A stretch of DNA of 64,000 nt from Balanoglossus misakiensis (taxonomy: Eukaryota > Hemichordata). This document shows positions 24,801-36,328 of this stretch, one piece after another (positions within the stretch are counted from its first letter, which is position 1; each line of letters begins with the position of its first letter). The notes beneath the pieces were generated by a model. The model ran no database searches. It was not told the DNA's origin and saw only the letters and a program-made list of their open reading frames with translations. The stretch lies in contig CM082596.2 of assembly GCA_040954595.2 (NCBI GenBank), forward strand, positions 744,001-808,000, given 5' to 3'. Made by a program: the position numbers and the translations under genes.

Positions 24801-27800
24801 ATGACACTTACCTGTAGTTTCTGATGTAGTAAACATGCACCCATGTTCGGAGGACCTGCTTCTAACCTATTTAAAACAAAAACCAAATAATCTTATTTTG
24901 TATACATTTCAAATTCTGACCCACCTCCTCACTACGCAAAGTAGAATGCATGTTACTTTCTTAGCTATTGGCCACATTCCTGTTATATGGAATTGCTACT
25001 GCACACACTGTGATAATGCACACATTGTTCACTTACCCAGGTACAGTATAATTATTTTCCCATCTAAATCTCATTTCCAACACAAATTCCTGCCAGAGAT
25101 GAGCGACAGCTTTGGCTCCTCCATAAGAGTGGTTGACAACACACATACATACGGCGAGCATGTATGTCAGACTGCCCTCTGGTGCTGATTTGAATTGTCT
25201 ACGCAAGTCCTGTGTGAAACAAATGCAATGTTTGTATGAGTAACCAACAATCCATTATATCCCAGTGTCTTAATAAAGACAGGCAGACATACACACACAG
25301 ACCCATCCACCATCAACCCCCCCCCCCCCCCACACACACACACACATAAACACTTACCGAAGCATCATTTGAGGTTTGACTCTCTGCTCCACTAGAATCT
25401 CGTCTATCATCATTCATCAGATTCAGATCGGGTAAATCATTGGTTGGCAGTAAACCAGCATCAGGGAAAAGAAACTGAAACATATTCCAAAGATCTGCCG
25501 TTACTTGAAGATCACCACATGCAGGGTAAAGGTATAAGCAAGCGATTAACATCCACAAAGAATTCTCACTAACATAATATGGAAGACGAATATCATCAAA
25601 CTGCGAACTGACCATCAACTTGATCTAATACAATGTACCTGTAATATTTCATTGAGTAGATCTGCATGTATAGGTGCTTCTTCCTCATGTCTTCTGTGAC
25701 GCATTCGAGTTGTTGCTCTGTTAACTACTGATGATAATGTTGGTAAATGCACAGGTACTGGTTCTGTTAGTCTCTGCAAGGCTTGGCTGATATCAGCTGA
25801 TTCTGCCAAACAATTACCAATGGTTACATATTTTCCTGAAACATCATGGGTATTTCTATGCACTTTAGACCTACCAACTGTGCACTGACCTCTTTATTGG
25901 GAAACAAACATACATGTATGCCCCTTTAAGTTTTCCCTACTGACATATAACAAAGTGGGGGGACTGTGTTTGGCGTAAACATGAATAGTGCAGCCCTAGT
26001 TGGACAGAATGTACCGCCAAGTCACTTACCTGCATCATCATGGTAAGCATGTCTTCCTAGAAGTTGTTCTATTGACTCTGAGCTCTTGCATAAAAATATG
26101 TTATCTGATAAATATTCACCTGCAGAGAGAAACAACACCATTGTCATTCAGAATTCTTTTATCTTTCTAATGTTGCTTAAAGATGCCCTTTCTTGGCCGG
26201 TTTACCACAAATATGGAGTTAATGTAGTCTTACCTAAGAGACAAGGTGGGTCATCCATCATTCGTATTCTTACAGACCACTGTGGAGCTTGAAGTGGATC
26301 CAAATCTCTGTGGAAAAATGTAGAAACATAAAATGATCCAAGTATCACAACCAATATTCCTTTTTTATGGTAAAAGGAGAGCCTACCTGTTTGTGTGGAC
26401 TATAATAAATGCACTGTTCAAGATCTAGCAATTTTTTTTATCAAATTCTTACTCACGTGTACACATCATTGTCCACTATCATATCTTCAGACAATGATGG
26501 CCAGGTTGTTGCCAAATGCAACTCACAAATGGGATCTTCTATCGCACCGAATGGTAATTTTCCATACCCAGAAAATCCTATTTCACTACTGAATGGACCA
26601 TCGAAATCTGCAGTAGAGTAGAAAACACTTATCATTGAGGAGTTACAATAGATAATCTAAAAATATACAAATCTCAATATATAAGTAGATCTTTGTAAAT
26701 ACAATGTAAGTGATATTGTCAATGGACACACACCTGGTGGCAGTTGCGGCCATGCATAGCTGGTCCAGTCTTGCAACACGTACGTAAATCTTACAGATAC
26801 AGCAACTGGTGGCAATGGTGATACAGCACACGCCTGGAAATTAACAGAACAAAAGAACTACAGAAATCTGAAGAACTCAAATTCAAATTCCCATGTCTGC
26901 ACTCATCCACATGTATTTGTTTGGAAACAGTGTACAAGAGAGAAAATAAGAAAATGTTCAGTTCTTACTATCTTTGATTTGAAGACATCAAGAAGCCCAG
27001 CTAGATGATTATATTGATGAGGGATATGTTTGAGATGTACCATTTCAAAACTAGTCCTTACACCAGGACCATCACACTGACCAAAGAACAAACGTCGCCA
27101 CTTCTGTTGTACTTGCACAAACATTGGTACAGAACTGTGAATAACATGACAAGAAATATTAACACATTTGTCTACAAACAAGTAGGCAGGAGTGATCTGC
27201 CAAAAGCTGAGACGTTCTCCCATATCCATATATATATATAAACTGAGATCAGATTCATAAGTGTAAAAGTTCTTACCATGATGTGTTATTGATTGCAATT
27301 GCAATGGAACTAAGAAGTAACTTGATTCTACTTTCACTGATCACAGCATCACTGTTGGCTGAGGGTGTCATTACTGTGAAATGTCTCAAACCATACCTGC
27401 AAAAATATTCATATCATATCATTCAGTCATATCATAATTTGTGCCGATGAACTGGTTCAAGTTTCATGACAGTGTTTGCAACAAATGTTATATATACCTA
27501 CTGATGTCTCAAAACTTTTCTGGAACATCAAACCTGAACAATTATAAGATGAATGATGAAATCTCACCATCGGCACAAACAGTGAGCTCTTGGTGGAAAA
27601 TCATTTCCCATTGCCATCATATCTTCCATAGCCTCCGGCAGAACATCTGCAGCATTGACACAGAAAGACAAATCACTGGTGTTACTAACAGCTTAACCCT
27701 TTCATCACCATGGTTGCACAGACTTTAAAAGTATAGGCTCAGAAACCATCTTGTTCCTCGCTATACTGAAGTAGAATTATGACACATATTTTCATTGGAG

Positions 27801-28628
27801 CAGTAGTTTTGTTTATTCACAGAAACTCACCATCATCATCATCTTGATCCTCCCCTGACTCTTCCACATCACCTGTCTGTAACAGTTTGTATTCTGTGAT
27901 GGTAAACGTATAATTTGCAAATTGTACATTTTCACTCTGTTCTTGCCATCTGCCAGATGTAAATTCACCCTTTCTGACTGGTGGACCTTTCTTCACTGAT
28001 GTCAACTTCCAATCATGTACGACTTGTTCCACACTTGCTATAAATCTGTGGGGAGTTTCACACAAACCTGGTCAGTTTCACTTTCTCTTCTACTGAAGAG
28101 AGAAATTAGCTACAAAATGGACTGGCAAGTCCATTAATCTAACCATGAAAGATCTTTGCAAGTGATCAGCATCAAGGATATGTCGGTTTCTGGCTATGGA
28201 CATCGATTGATCGTATATTTCACGATGATGATGAAGTGGGCGTGGCAAAGCGTCCATGACGACGGTAACCACGGAACCGCCATCCAACATCAAAAGACAG
28301 TGAGGACAAAAGATAAGCAATGGATCTGGCGAGATTTCTTGGTCGTTGTAGACCCTTCTTCAAAGTTATAGTACATCCAAAGATCCAATTGATAAGGCAT
28401 GATTGGATTTGTTTTGGTTTGTGCCAGTGCAATGTACATGTGTATTGTACACTTACCTTTCCCAGTCTGACGCTGTGGTGAAATCAGTAATCTCAAAAAC
28501 TTCCGATTCCTGACAAAAACATAAGAAAGACATAAATAAGCAATCGAAAGTGGTAAATATTCACGGAAGAATGATATTTTAACATCATTTCAGAAAGATG
28601 CGTTACTGACCTCTCCATCGTCCGCCAT
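21899..28628 (-). CDS. RAB3GAP1: Rab3 GTPase-activating protein catalytic subunit
   Basis: Twenty-one coding exons on minus: 28628-28611, 28509-28457, 28045-27831, 27646-27568, 27396-27277, 27134-26969, 26833-26734, 26607-26457, 26307-26234, 26119-26030, 25802-25639, 25474-25358, 25209-25037, 24866-24812, 24662-24207, 24053-23916, 23808-23626, 23357-23162, 23037-22937, 22698-22480, 22129-21899. They join in frame to 1032 residues (human about 980). With RAB3GAP2 this protein forms a complex that stimulates GTP hydrolysis by Rab3 and acts as an exchange factor for Rab18 in vesicle traffic and ER organisation. Diagnostic blocks match human: VFEITDFTTASDWER near the start, GPGVRTSFEMVHL, LHLATTWPSL, LSLEDFVRWYSPRDW-type sequence, the arginine-rich catalytic stretch IPARRQKRLFDD (about 800-811), and PRPAPYSRVLPQRM at the end. 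The acidic linker in exon 15 is longer than in vertebrates. No frame break was seen. Confidence 0.97.
25317..25346. repeat. Poly-C and (CA)n microsatellite in a RAB3GAP1 intron
   Basis: About fifteen C followed by about eight CA units. It lies some eleven bases inside the intron behind the donor of coding exon 12 (TCG|GTAAGTG on minus). Confidence 0.95.
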
Positions 28629-28867
28629 TTTGTCGATGATGTCAACATTGAAGGAGAGTTTGGTTGTAGGTTATCTAATTCCTCCAGGCATCATCTTTAA
28701 AATACCGCTTTCTATAGAATCTTGATTAAAAGTCGTTTTCGTTAAATAGTCTAGCTTTAAACATGCACAGTAAAAGGTGAAAGCTGTACAGAATGACAAA
28801 TAACTAATTATAATCCCAAACAACCCCACTTTGAGTATAGCAGCAACAAACCACCGAACAATTCAAT
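28629..28867. promoter_or_regulatory. Likely bidirectional promoter, RAB3GAP1 / BCDIN3D
   Basis: Only 239 bp separate the two divergent start codons, so both 5' UTRs and core promoters must fit here or overlap exon sequence. No TATA box is placed convincingly for either gene, which is normal for housekeeping promoters. Inference from geometry. Confidence 0.55.
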
Positions 28868-29764
28868 ATGGCTGCTCCCGATGGGACAACTTTCCATCCT
28901 GGAGCTGCTCCTTTTGGCAATTTTATCAATTATTACTCATTCAACTCACCTGAAAACAGAGTGAAACTTTTACCAAACTCGTTTCTAAAAGAACTAACCA
29001 GTGGTAGAGACGTATCGAAACCGGTTATTGCTCTGGATGTTGGTTGCAATTGCGGGGTGAGTGTTCAGTATGTGATGGGTAACTCAGATGGCCATGGATG
29101 ATGAAGCATATGTATGCATCATTGCATGTTCTCTTGTACTTTAATTTATGTAAGAATCATTTTGTAATACCTTATTGTTCTGTTTTTCTTTCAGGATTTA
29201 ACAGTGAAGTTGTTCGATCACATAAAATGTACACTGGGAAAAGATGGATGCAATGAAACTAGTTCATACCTTCACTTCTTAGGTTGTGACTTGGATACAA
29301 ACCTCATAGAGAGAGCAAATGAATCAAATCCACACCCAAGCAACATAACTTTCAAAGTTGTAGATTTTATGGACAATGAGACCAGAGAGTTGGCACTTTG
29401 TGAATATTTGGGAAGACATGGAAGAGACACATTTGATATAGCTTTCTGTTTCTCAATTACTATGTGGATTCATATGCAGAATGGAGACAGAGGCTTGGAA
29501 GATTTTCTGATAACAATGTCCAAATGCACCGATTACTTGGTGATTGAACCTCAGCCATGGAAATGCTACAAAGCAGCAGTCCGAAGGGTTGCCAAGCTAG
29601 AACTGGGTGTTGATTATTTTCCTAATTTCAAAAATCTAGAAATCACCAGCAATGTGGTTGATTATATTGACAAGTTTCTTCAGGAAAAGTGTCACATGAC
29701 CCTGGTGCAATGTTTTGGAGAAACTGAATGGAAACGCAAACTGATGATGTATAGAAAGTTTTGA
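28868..29764 (+). CDS. BCDIN3D: RNA 5'-monophosphate methyltransferase
   Basis: Two coding exons, 28868-29056 and 29195-29764 (donor GGG|GTGAGT, acceptor TTTCTTTCAG, phase 0), encoding 252 residues. BCDIN3D proteins are SAM-dependent methyltransferases of the Bin3/MePCE group. They methylate the 5'-monophosphate of cytoplasmic tRNA-His and have been reported to act on some pre-miRNAs. Visible evidence: the family N-terminal block PGAAPFGNFINYY (about 11-23), SAM motif I LDVGCNCGDL spanning the splice junction, the acidic motif CDLD, and the signature SITMWIH followed by a hydrophobic strand ending EPQPWKCY, a hallmark of Bin3-domain enzymes. Length is slightly shorter than human (about 290) because the C-terminal tail is missing. 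AATAAA at 30054-30059 and 30186-30191 are possible 3' ends. Divergent from RAB3GAP1. Confidence 0.95.
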
Positions 29765-30379
29765 CCCAGCTAATGATTGAGCCCCAAAATTGCATTACTT
29801 TTATTAGTTTAATATTGTCAATGCAATTTTGATGGAAACCAAAATGGAAAATTTCAGTCTGAGTTCAAATCTATTTACACTGCCTCTTCTGAGTCTTGTC
29901 AACATACGTGTGTGTGTAAAGACTGAGAGATACAACAATTTTCACTGGGATTATCATTTTATTAGAAAAGTACAGTTAAAACAATGTAATCCACAGCAGC
30001 TGTTCACTACTTGAAGGCTTCAAACAGTTACTATTCAGATGTACATCTTGGATAATAAAGGAATCAGTCCCAAAGAATCCACAGCACAGTGTTTTCTGTT
30101 GCCTGTTTTCATACACCAACGACACAGGGTATTCAAGCTGATTTGGAATCCAGGGCAGTGCATGCAATAAATGTGTTGTCTTCAGCAATAAAGTGATCAA
30201 TATCACCATCTTGTAAACTAATTGAAGTGACATAATACAGAGCTATAATATTATAACAGTATGTACAACAAGTACTGGTCTTGCATACAGTAGCTTTTTA
30301 GGTCTCCAAACACCATCCCTGTGGTGAGGCAAACTGATCCTAGGAATGTCTGTCAGCTTTGCAATTTCCACCAACAACA

Positions 30380-30889
30380 TCAAGGTTTCTTGTTGTAGTC
30401 ATACATGTCTTTCCTAAACCTTTCCGGTTGGTAGTCGCCAATGGTAGCATCTCGCATTCTCCTTCGACTCTTCATAGCTTCCACTCGCTTCTTGTCAATA
30501 GTCCTTTTTGATAATATGAATGTGGTCACTGCAGCCGTGATAGCACAAGACCTGTAAAATTTAAACCTGTTAGAAAAGTTCACCAATCCCTTACAAGTTA
30601 CATCACCACTTTCTTGTTTGCCAAATCGATATTATGACCCTCCCGCTCTAAGATTAGTAACTGTGGGACTCAACACTATTTCCTATTGCTATACCTTGGC
30701 ACGGTCACGGTGACCGTGACCTTGGATATACTAGTAGCCACGGTACCCCATGTCACAGACCTGGCAGGTCAAAGAGGGAGACACATACGTAAAAAAACAG
30801 AATATTTAAGAGGAAGGCTCTCTCCTCCCCCGTAAAGGAAGTACTCACCATCCAATCGCAATTTTCGCATTTCTACTCATCGGTGCCAT
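30380..30889 (-). CDS. Small single-pass membrane protein, 70 residues
   Basis: Two exons on minus, 30889-30849 and 30551-30380, joined in phase 2 across a 297-bp intron (donor GGATG|GTGAGTAC, acceptor AAATTTTACAG), the codon at the join being TGG. The protein starts MAPMSRNAKIAIGW, has one hydrophobic segment (about residues 8-25), then a highly basic helix rich in Lys/Arg and an end with DYQPERFRKDMYDY. A short N-terminus, one early membrane segment and a basic helix resemble small mitochondrial inner-membrane proteins such as PET117 or SMIM-type assembly factors. I do not recognise the exact family. Because it is short, it depends on the splice signals and the coherent protein; a database search would settle it. 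Confidence 0.65.
30703..30726. promoter_or_regulatory. Nuclear-receptor-type palindrome
   Basis: GGTCACGGTGACC (30703-30715) is an inverted repeat of GGTCA with a 3-bp spacer, the arrangement of an estrogen-response-type element. It is followed at once by GTGACCTTGG, which is a CAAGGTCA (ERR/SF1-like) half-site on the opposite strand. It lies in the intron of the 70-residue protein gene. Motif match only. Confidence 0.3.
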
Positions 30890-31600
30890 ATTTCCCAGTT
30901 GCCCAGGTAACAGAAATTAGCTTAAAAACGTGGGGTTACGTGGTAGTGGTTCACAGCAGGTCACGACCCCTTGCTCCCTCTATTGGTGACCTTTGGTGAC
31001 TACATCTTTCTTCTCTTTTCTGTTGAAATCTTTATTTATATATATTATATATACAGATTCGGTTATTAAAGGTACAGTTTAGCAAATTAAATTTGCTATT
31101 TTGTGAAACTTTGCCTAAAATGGACCTCATGAATGAACATAGAGTTAAATCAGTCACTGACCTTACCCATAATGCTCGGCGATATACGATATGGCGGCTA
31201 CCGTAAAGGTGTAGTTTCGTAGTATAGGTGACTTGCAAATTTTGTCCGTTTTATTATTTTTGGGCCAGAAATATAGCAGGTTAGTACTCCTCCATTGCGT
31301 CTCTGTCTGAAAAAGTGATTTCACAACTGAGAGCAGTATTTTGATTGCATGTCGCTTGTTTACATATGTCGTAAACACGTGTTCATTGCGTCCGTAGCAG
31401 ACGCCAATATTTTGCCGTCTGCAAGACGAACCCCGGTATTTTGTCGTCTGCAAACAACAGACGGCAAAATTGAGACGTTGTGATTGAATTTGGGACAGAG
31501 AACTATACAAACCGAAGTTAAACTCGTATTCTTATTCGTGTTCAGGTTTGTAGTCGTATTGAGGTCATCAACACTACGGAAGGGTGTCACATTTTTACAA
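30890..31600. promoter_or_regulatory. Divergent promoter region, small membrane gene / AAMP
   Basis: The 711 bp between the divergent start codons contain no coding sequence I trust. They include a repeated ATTTTGCCGTCTG motif close to AAMP. It probably holds the promoters of both genes. Confidence 0.4.
31409..31470. repeat. Direct and inverted copies of a 13-bp motif upstream of AAMP
   Basis: ATTTTGCCGTCTG occurs at 31409-31421, with one mismatch at 31438-31450, and as a perfect inverted copy at 31458-31470. The outer copies could form a 13-bp stem. It ends 130 bp before the AAMP start codon. Confidence 0.8.
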
Positions 31601-34600
31601 ATGGACGACAACAGTGATCCAAGAAACATTGAAGAAAGTGAAGAGATCAATGAAGATGACATTGTTGAAGTGATAGAACTTGATGATAATGAAGAAAACA
31701 GTAAGTTCATGATCATCTCTCTTCTTTTCTAAATAAATGAATAAATAAACAAGAGTTGATGTTAACCTAGAATACAGTTTGTTGATAGTTATCTCAAGAT
31801 GCAGTATGCATCTGTGTGTATGGGTCTTCAAGTCAAACATCGTGTCATTGATGTAATCTGAGTTACCACACACAAATCACATCATTGTCATAAATATGTT
31901 TGGCATTGAAACAGTTTTTACATACTACATAATAAGTAGGAACTATTGATTCACTGCCAATACCATAGAACTACCGATATGTTACAGACAATACATTGAT
32001 GCAATGTAACATTACAGTTTTAAGACAATTACATTGATAATTTTATCAGACAACAATACTGGAAGATAACAGATCATGTTTAATTTTCCAGATGTAGAGA
32101 ATGTGGCAGAAGAAATGGCCGATGTCGACTTTGAGTACTATGGTGATGGTGATGACGATGATGGTGGTGATGATGATGCAATGGCAGAGATGGAAGACTT
32201 GCCCGATGATGCCGAGGTCTGCTTTAAAGGACACACAGGTTGGTTTTTATCAAAGACTCTGTTATCGGTGGATTCACTTCTATCAGTCAGTGTCACACAT
32301 TGAAACAAGTAGCAACACATCTATAATATCTCTTATCAATCAAACTATATTTGATCTGTATTCATGAGTGTTTGTGTTTATGCAGCATCTCTGTTTTCCT
32401 GTGATGTGGATCCGAAAACAAGTAATATGGTTGTGACTGGTGGTGAAGATGACCGTGCATTTGTTTGGAGTTTAGCTGATGGTCAAAATCTCTTCCAGTG
32501 TACAGGTGAGTTCACAGTGTCTGTCACATCAAGTACAAGTTCATGTTTGTGTTATAGGTGTCTACAATACAGTATGTCCTTTTATTTGCTGAGCAAGATT
32601 TCTGAATCATAACTCTCTAATTTCTCCAGGTCACAAGGATTCAGTGACGTGTGTCTGTTTCAGCCATGATTCAAGCATGGTTGCCACTGGCGACATGAGT
32701 GGGCTCATCAAAGTTTGGAACGTGGAAACCAAGACAGAGATATGGTCCTTTGAGTGTGAAGATTTGGAGGTGAGCAAAAAAGAATAGTCGTAACAACAGT
32801 GCTAACATGAAATATACCAGAGTGGTACTAGTATTTCGCACAATATGTGCATATATACGGACCATAGGAATCTAAACGTTAGTTCTTACTATACAATATA
32901 TTATGGTCTCCTCCTTCTTGACAGTGGGTGGCATGGCATAACAGTGCACATGTTCTTCTTGCTGGGTCAGCTGATGGTGACATCTGGATGTGGAAGATTC
33001 CAACTGGAGACTGTAAGACATTGCAGGGTCCAAGATGTCAGACCACCACAGGAAAACTCCTTCCAGATGGTAAGTTTGAACTTAGTTTGATCAGAACCTG
33101 GGATATCAGTAAGTGAGTGAGTTTATTGGATGACTTCTCATTAGAACTAATCGCCACTTAAAAAGTCACCAGCCAACAAATCTGTGATTTTCATCACAGA
33201 ACAGACAATTTCTAAATATATACTTCTTCACTTGAAACTTTTTTTCCCAGGAAAGAGATGTTGTGCAGGTTATGAGGATGGTTCAATAAGGATATGGGAT
33301 CTGAAAGAAACTTCTGTTCTACAAACGTTTTCTGGTATGTTCTGTCAGCTTTCTTGTCTTGCCATTTTAAATAAGCAGACTTGATCTTACATTTGTGTAC
33401 CAAAAGGATGTTTATCACTACAAATTTGAATCCTTCACAATTAGTATAGCAATGTCCCAGGTGGTGATCACCTATCAATGGTATATTCAGTGGTGTGTTG
33501 CTTACAGATAATCCATTTGAAACCCTCGTCACTGACCTGCCACTTGCGAAATTGCTTGGGTGAGGTGACGAGCGCCCTCAACAGTTGGGTCCATTTATTC
33601 TGTCTTCTTCAGTTTATCCAGTATTATCATTTCACTTTTATCTTTCATCTCAAGGTCATACAGGTCATGATGGTGGCATTACTTCACTTGATTGCCATAG
33701 TGACGGATCACTGGTGATCTCTGGATCAACAGACAGCACAGCAAAGTTACTGAACAGTACCAACGGAAAGGTAAATAATGTTTCCATTCCCCTGGAAAAC
33801 TTGCTTTTCAGAAGAAGTTGAGTACATGTACATAGAAGAGAGTACAGAAGTATTAGTTAGTTTCACAATTCCTGATCAGTAAGCAAACAGAACCTTTCTT
33901 ATTTATCATGGATCTATATTTTCGCACCTAGGTAATCGCAACTTTCCCAGCAGGCCCGGCAGCCAGTGAAGATGAGTCAAATTCTGTTGAAGCTGTTGCA
34001 TTTAGTAAAAGGTGTGTTAAACTTGTAAGAGTTTTAGAGTTGCAAACTTTGATATTGATGTAATCCTGTCTAATTTCAATTGCCTGTTTTTGTTGTTTCA
34101 ATAATAATTTGATTGTCTCTTCACAGTCAGTCCCTGGCTGCTGTGGGTTCATTGAATGGTATAGTTGGACTCTGGGATATACCCACACAAATCCAGAGGA
34201 ACCAGTGTAAGCATGAGGTATGCAATCTTTACAGCCACTTTGTACAAATCATTATGATAAGTGTTGACAGTTCTGTCAACAACTACCCACCTGTAGCACT
34301 ACTTGTAGCAAATGGTCCAAATCCATTGTTTTCTATGGGAAGGTTGGACTTCTGTTGAGGGAACTCAGGGTGAATGGGTTAATTGAGTTGTACAGTAACA
34401 TATGCCACTAACTTCATACTTTTCAGGCTGGTATTGTGAGAGTCCAGTGGGATGCAACCAATCCATTGATATACACTTGTTGCCTTGATGGGGTGGTCAG
34501 GCTATGGGATGGCAGATCTGGCCAAGTGGTTTCCAAGTGGATCGGTCACATGGGTGAAATTCTAGACATGGCAATCACCAAGTAAGACATCTGTTGTTGT

Positions 34601-34918
34601 CTATTCATATACTAGGAAGTGGGTGCATAGACTGTCAAGCCATATTTGCATTTTATCTCTGAACTATAGCTGTGAATGTGTGATATCTGAACGATGGAGA
34701 AGACAAACTACAGAAATCTACCTACATCTCTTGCCTACTGGTGTATCATCAAGGCAACAGATGTGTGCTGTTGCCCTTATGGCCATCAATACCGGTACAT
34801 TGTATGTGACAGTGCATGTCTTTGTTGATGTTTTCCTTGTAGGGATGGTAACCACATAGTGACTGCATCAGGAGACAAAACTGCCAGAGTATTTGCTGTC
34901 AACAAACCAGACAGGTGA
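31601..34918 (+). CDS. AAMP: Angio-associated migratory cell protein (WD40)
   Basis: Eleven coding exons: 31601-31700, 32092-32238, 32386-32505, 32630-32769, 32925-33069, 33251-33334, 33655-33770, 33932-34011, 34127-34217, 34427-34581, 34843-34918, giving 417 residues (human 434). AAMP is a WD40 protein tied to cell migration and angiogenic signalling and is thought to take part in ribosome biogenesis, as its yeast relative Sqt1 does. An acidic N-terminus ([11 protein letters not shown], a long Asp/Gly run, then DLPDDAEV) is followed by seven or eight WD blades with family-specific blocks: [63 protein letters not shown] and LDGVVRLWD. It ends NKPDR, as human AAMP ends RPDR. The start is the first in-frame ATG and fits the conserved acidic beginning. 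The donor after exon 2 (G|GTTGGT) is weak. AATAAA at 35237-35242 is the likely polyadenylation signal. Confidence 0.95.
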
Positions 34919-36328
34919 AGACCCTTCCCCCACCAAAGTCAACAGAACAGATTTTAAACCAGTTTTCTCTCCCGGATTCATCTCGTCTCAGTGGAATGTC
35001 ACTTTTAACACTCCTGGAGTATGTGTAAAACTGATATTTACTTTCAGAAATTCTTAGAATACTAATTACCAAACATTGTGAATTACTGGTATCATAATCA
35101 TGTAAGACCATCGTGTCTGTCCTGGAATTTTGATTGATTCTGATCATTTGAACCATGGGTCATGAGTGAAGGACCTATAAGCTTTTTGATAATTCATTGT
35201 TGCCCATATGTTTGCAGGTACATTTGTTGAAGTTCCAATAAATCAAAAATACATATACGTATTTTCATACCACTCATCAAGAAATTTTGTTTTTATTTTG
35301 TTGTTCGTTATTTTTTGTTCATATATGGGCAGATAAGTTTTAGTGAAAGTGAAATGAGTTTTGCAAAGGTGAGCATGCAATGAGCAAGATGATTAGGTAA
35401 ACACATGGAACTGTTGAATCTGAACTATGTTTGTATATACTCAAGTTTGCAGACAAAGAAGAGCAGGTGAAGAGAAAACTAACAGATAAGGCAGAACTTA
35501 GCAAAATGAAAGGCAGGAAGTGTGAGGTCAACTTTTCTCCCATAATGAAGTTCAGTATCCTGGGATTTGGACCCCTTAGTGAGGAGTACAAAGGTAATTA
35601 AGGTAGAGAGGCATGTGAATAAGATAGTTCTAGTACGTGAGGGCAGAGAGTGTAAGGTTGGTCAATGGTTTGTTTTAAATGAAATAACTCGGTTCTGAAA
35701 CAGAGTTTTAATAAAAACATTACATTGAACAGGGTGTCTGTACAGAGCATTCTGAAGTTATGAACAACTTGTGCAGTAAAGTGTATGGTACAATAATGTG
35801 ATACATATGTATACAAGTTATTAAAAATGATTGAAAATGTTTCAAGAAATCAATATACCCCTGTGAACTTGCCTTGCAAGACAGCGTCCAAGTGACATCA
35901 TAGGTCAGCAGGGGTTCAATTTGCCAAGGGTTAGTAACTGCTCTCAAAAAACTATGAAAGTAAGACAAAATAGTGCATGGGTTTAGCATTTAATACATTC
36001 TGAAAAAAGTCAAAATAAACAAATTATTGAGGTGAATATAACAATGATATGAAAATTGCCCTGGCTTCAGTATATCAAGGGGAACAATTTATTTCAACTT
36101 TCAATCCGCCCACGTTTTGCTGTTGAAGTTGGCACCATCACCTGTATTTTTATGGACAACTGGTTTGATCATTTCCACCGTTGGCTGCGCTCATGCTTGT
36201 TATTGCGCACCCAGCGGTAGAAATAGACCAGGGAGACGCAACTGAGCAGTGGAGATCGCGTGTGTACTTTTACGGATGAAATGTAAAGCGAGGATGTGGC
36301 TGATGAAGTAATATGTAAACTTAAATTC
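34919..36328. other. Intergenic region between AAMP and the expansin-like gene
   Basis: Holds the 3' UTRs of the two converging genes: AATAAA for AAMP at 35237-35242, and AATAAA on minus at 36093-36088 for the expansin-like gene. No other coding sequence recognised. Confidence 0.5.
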
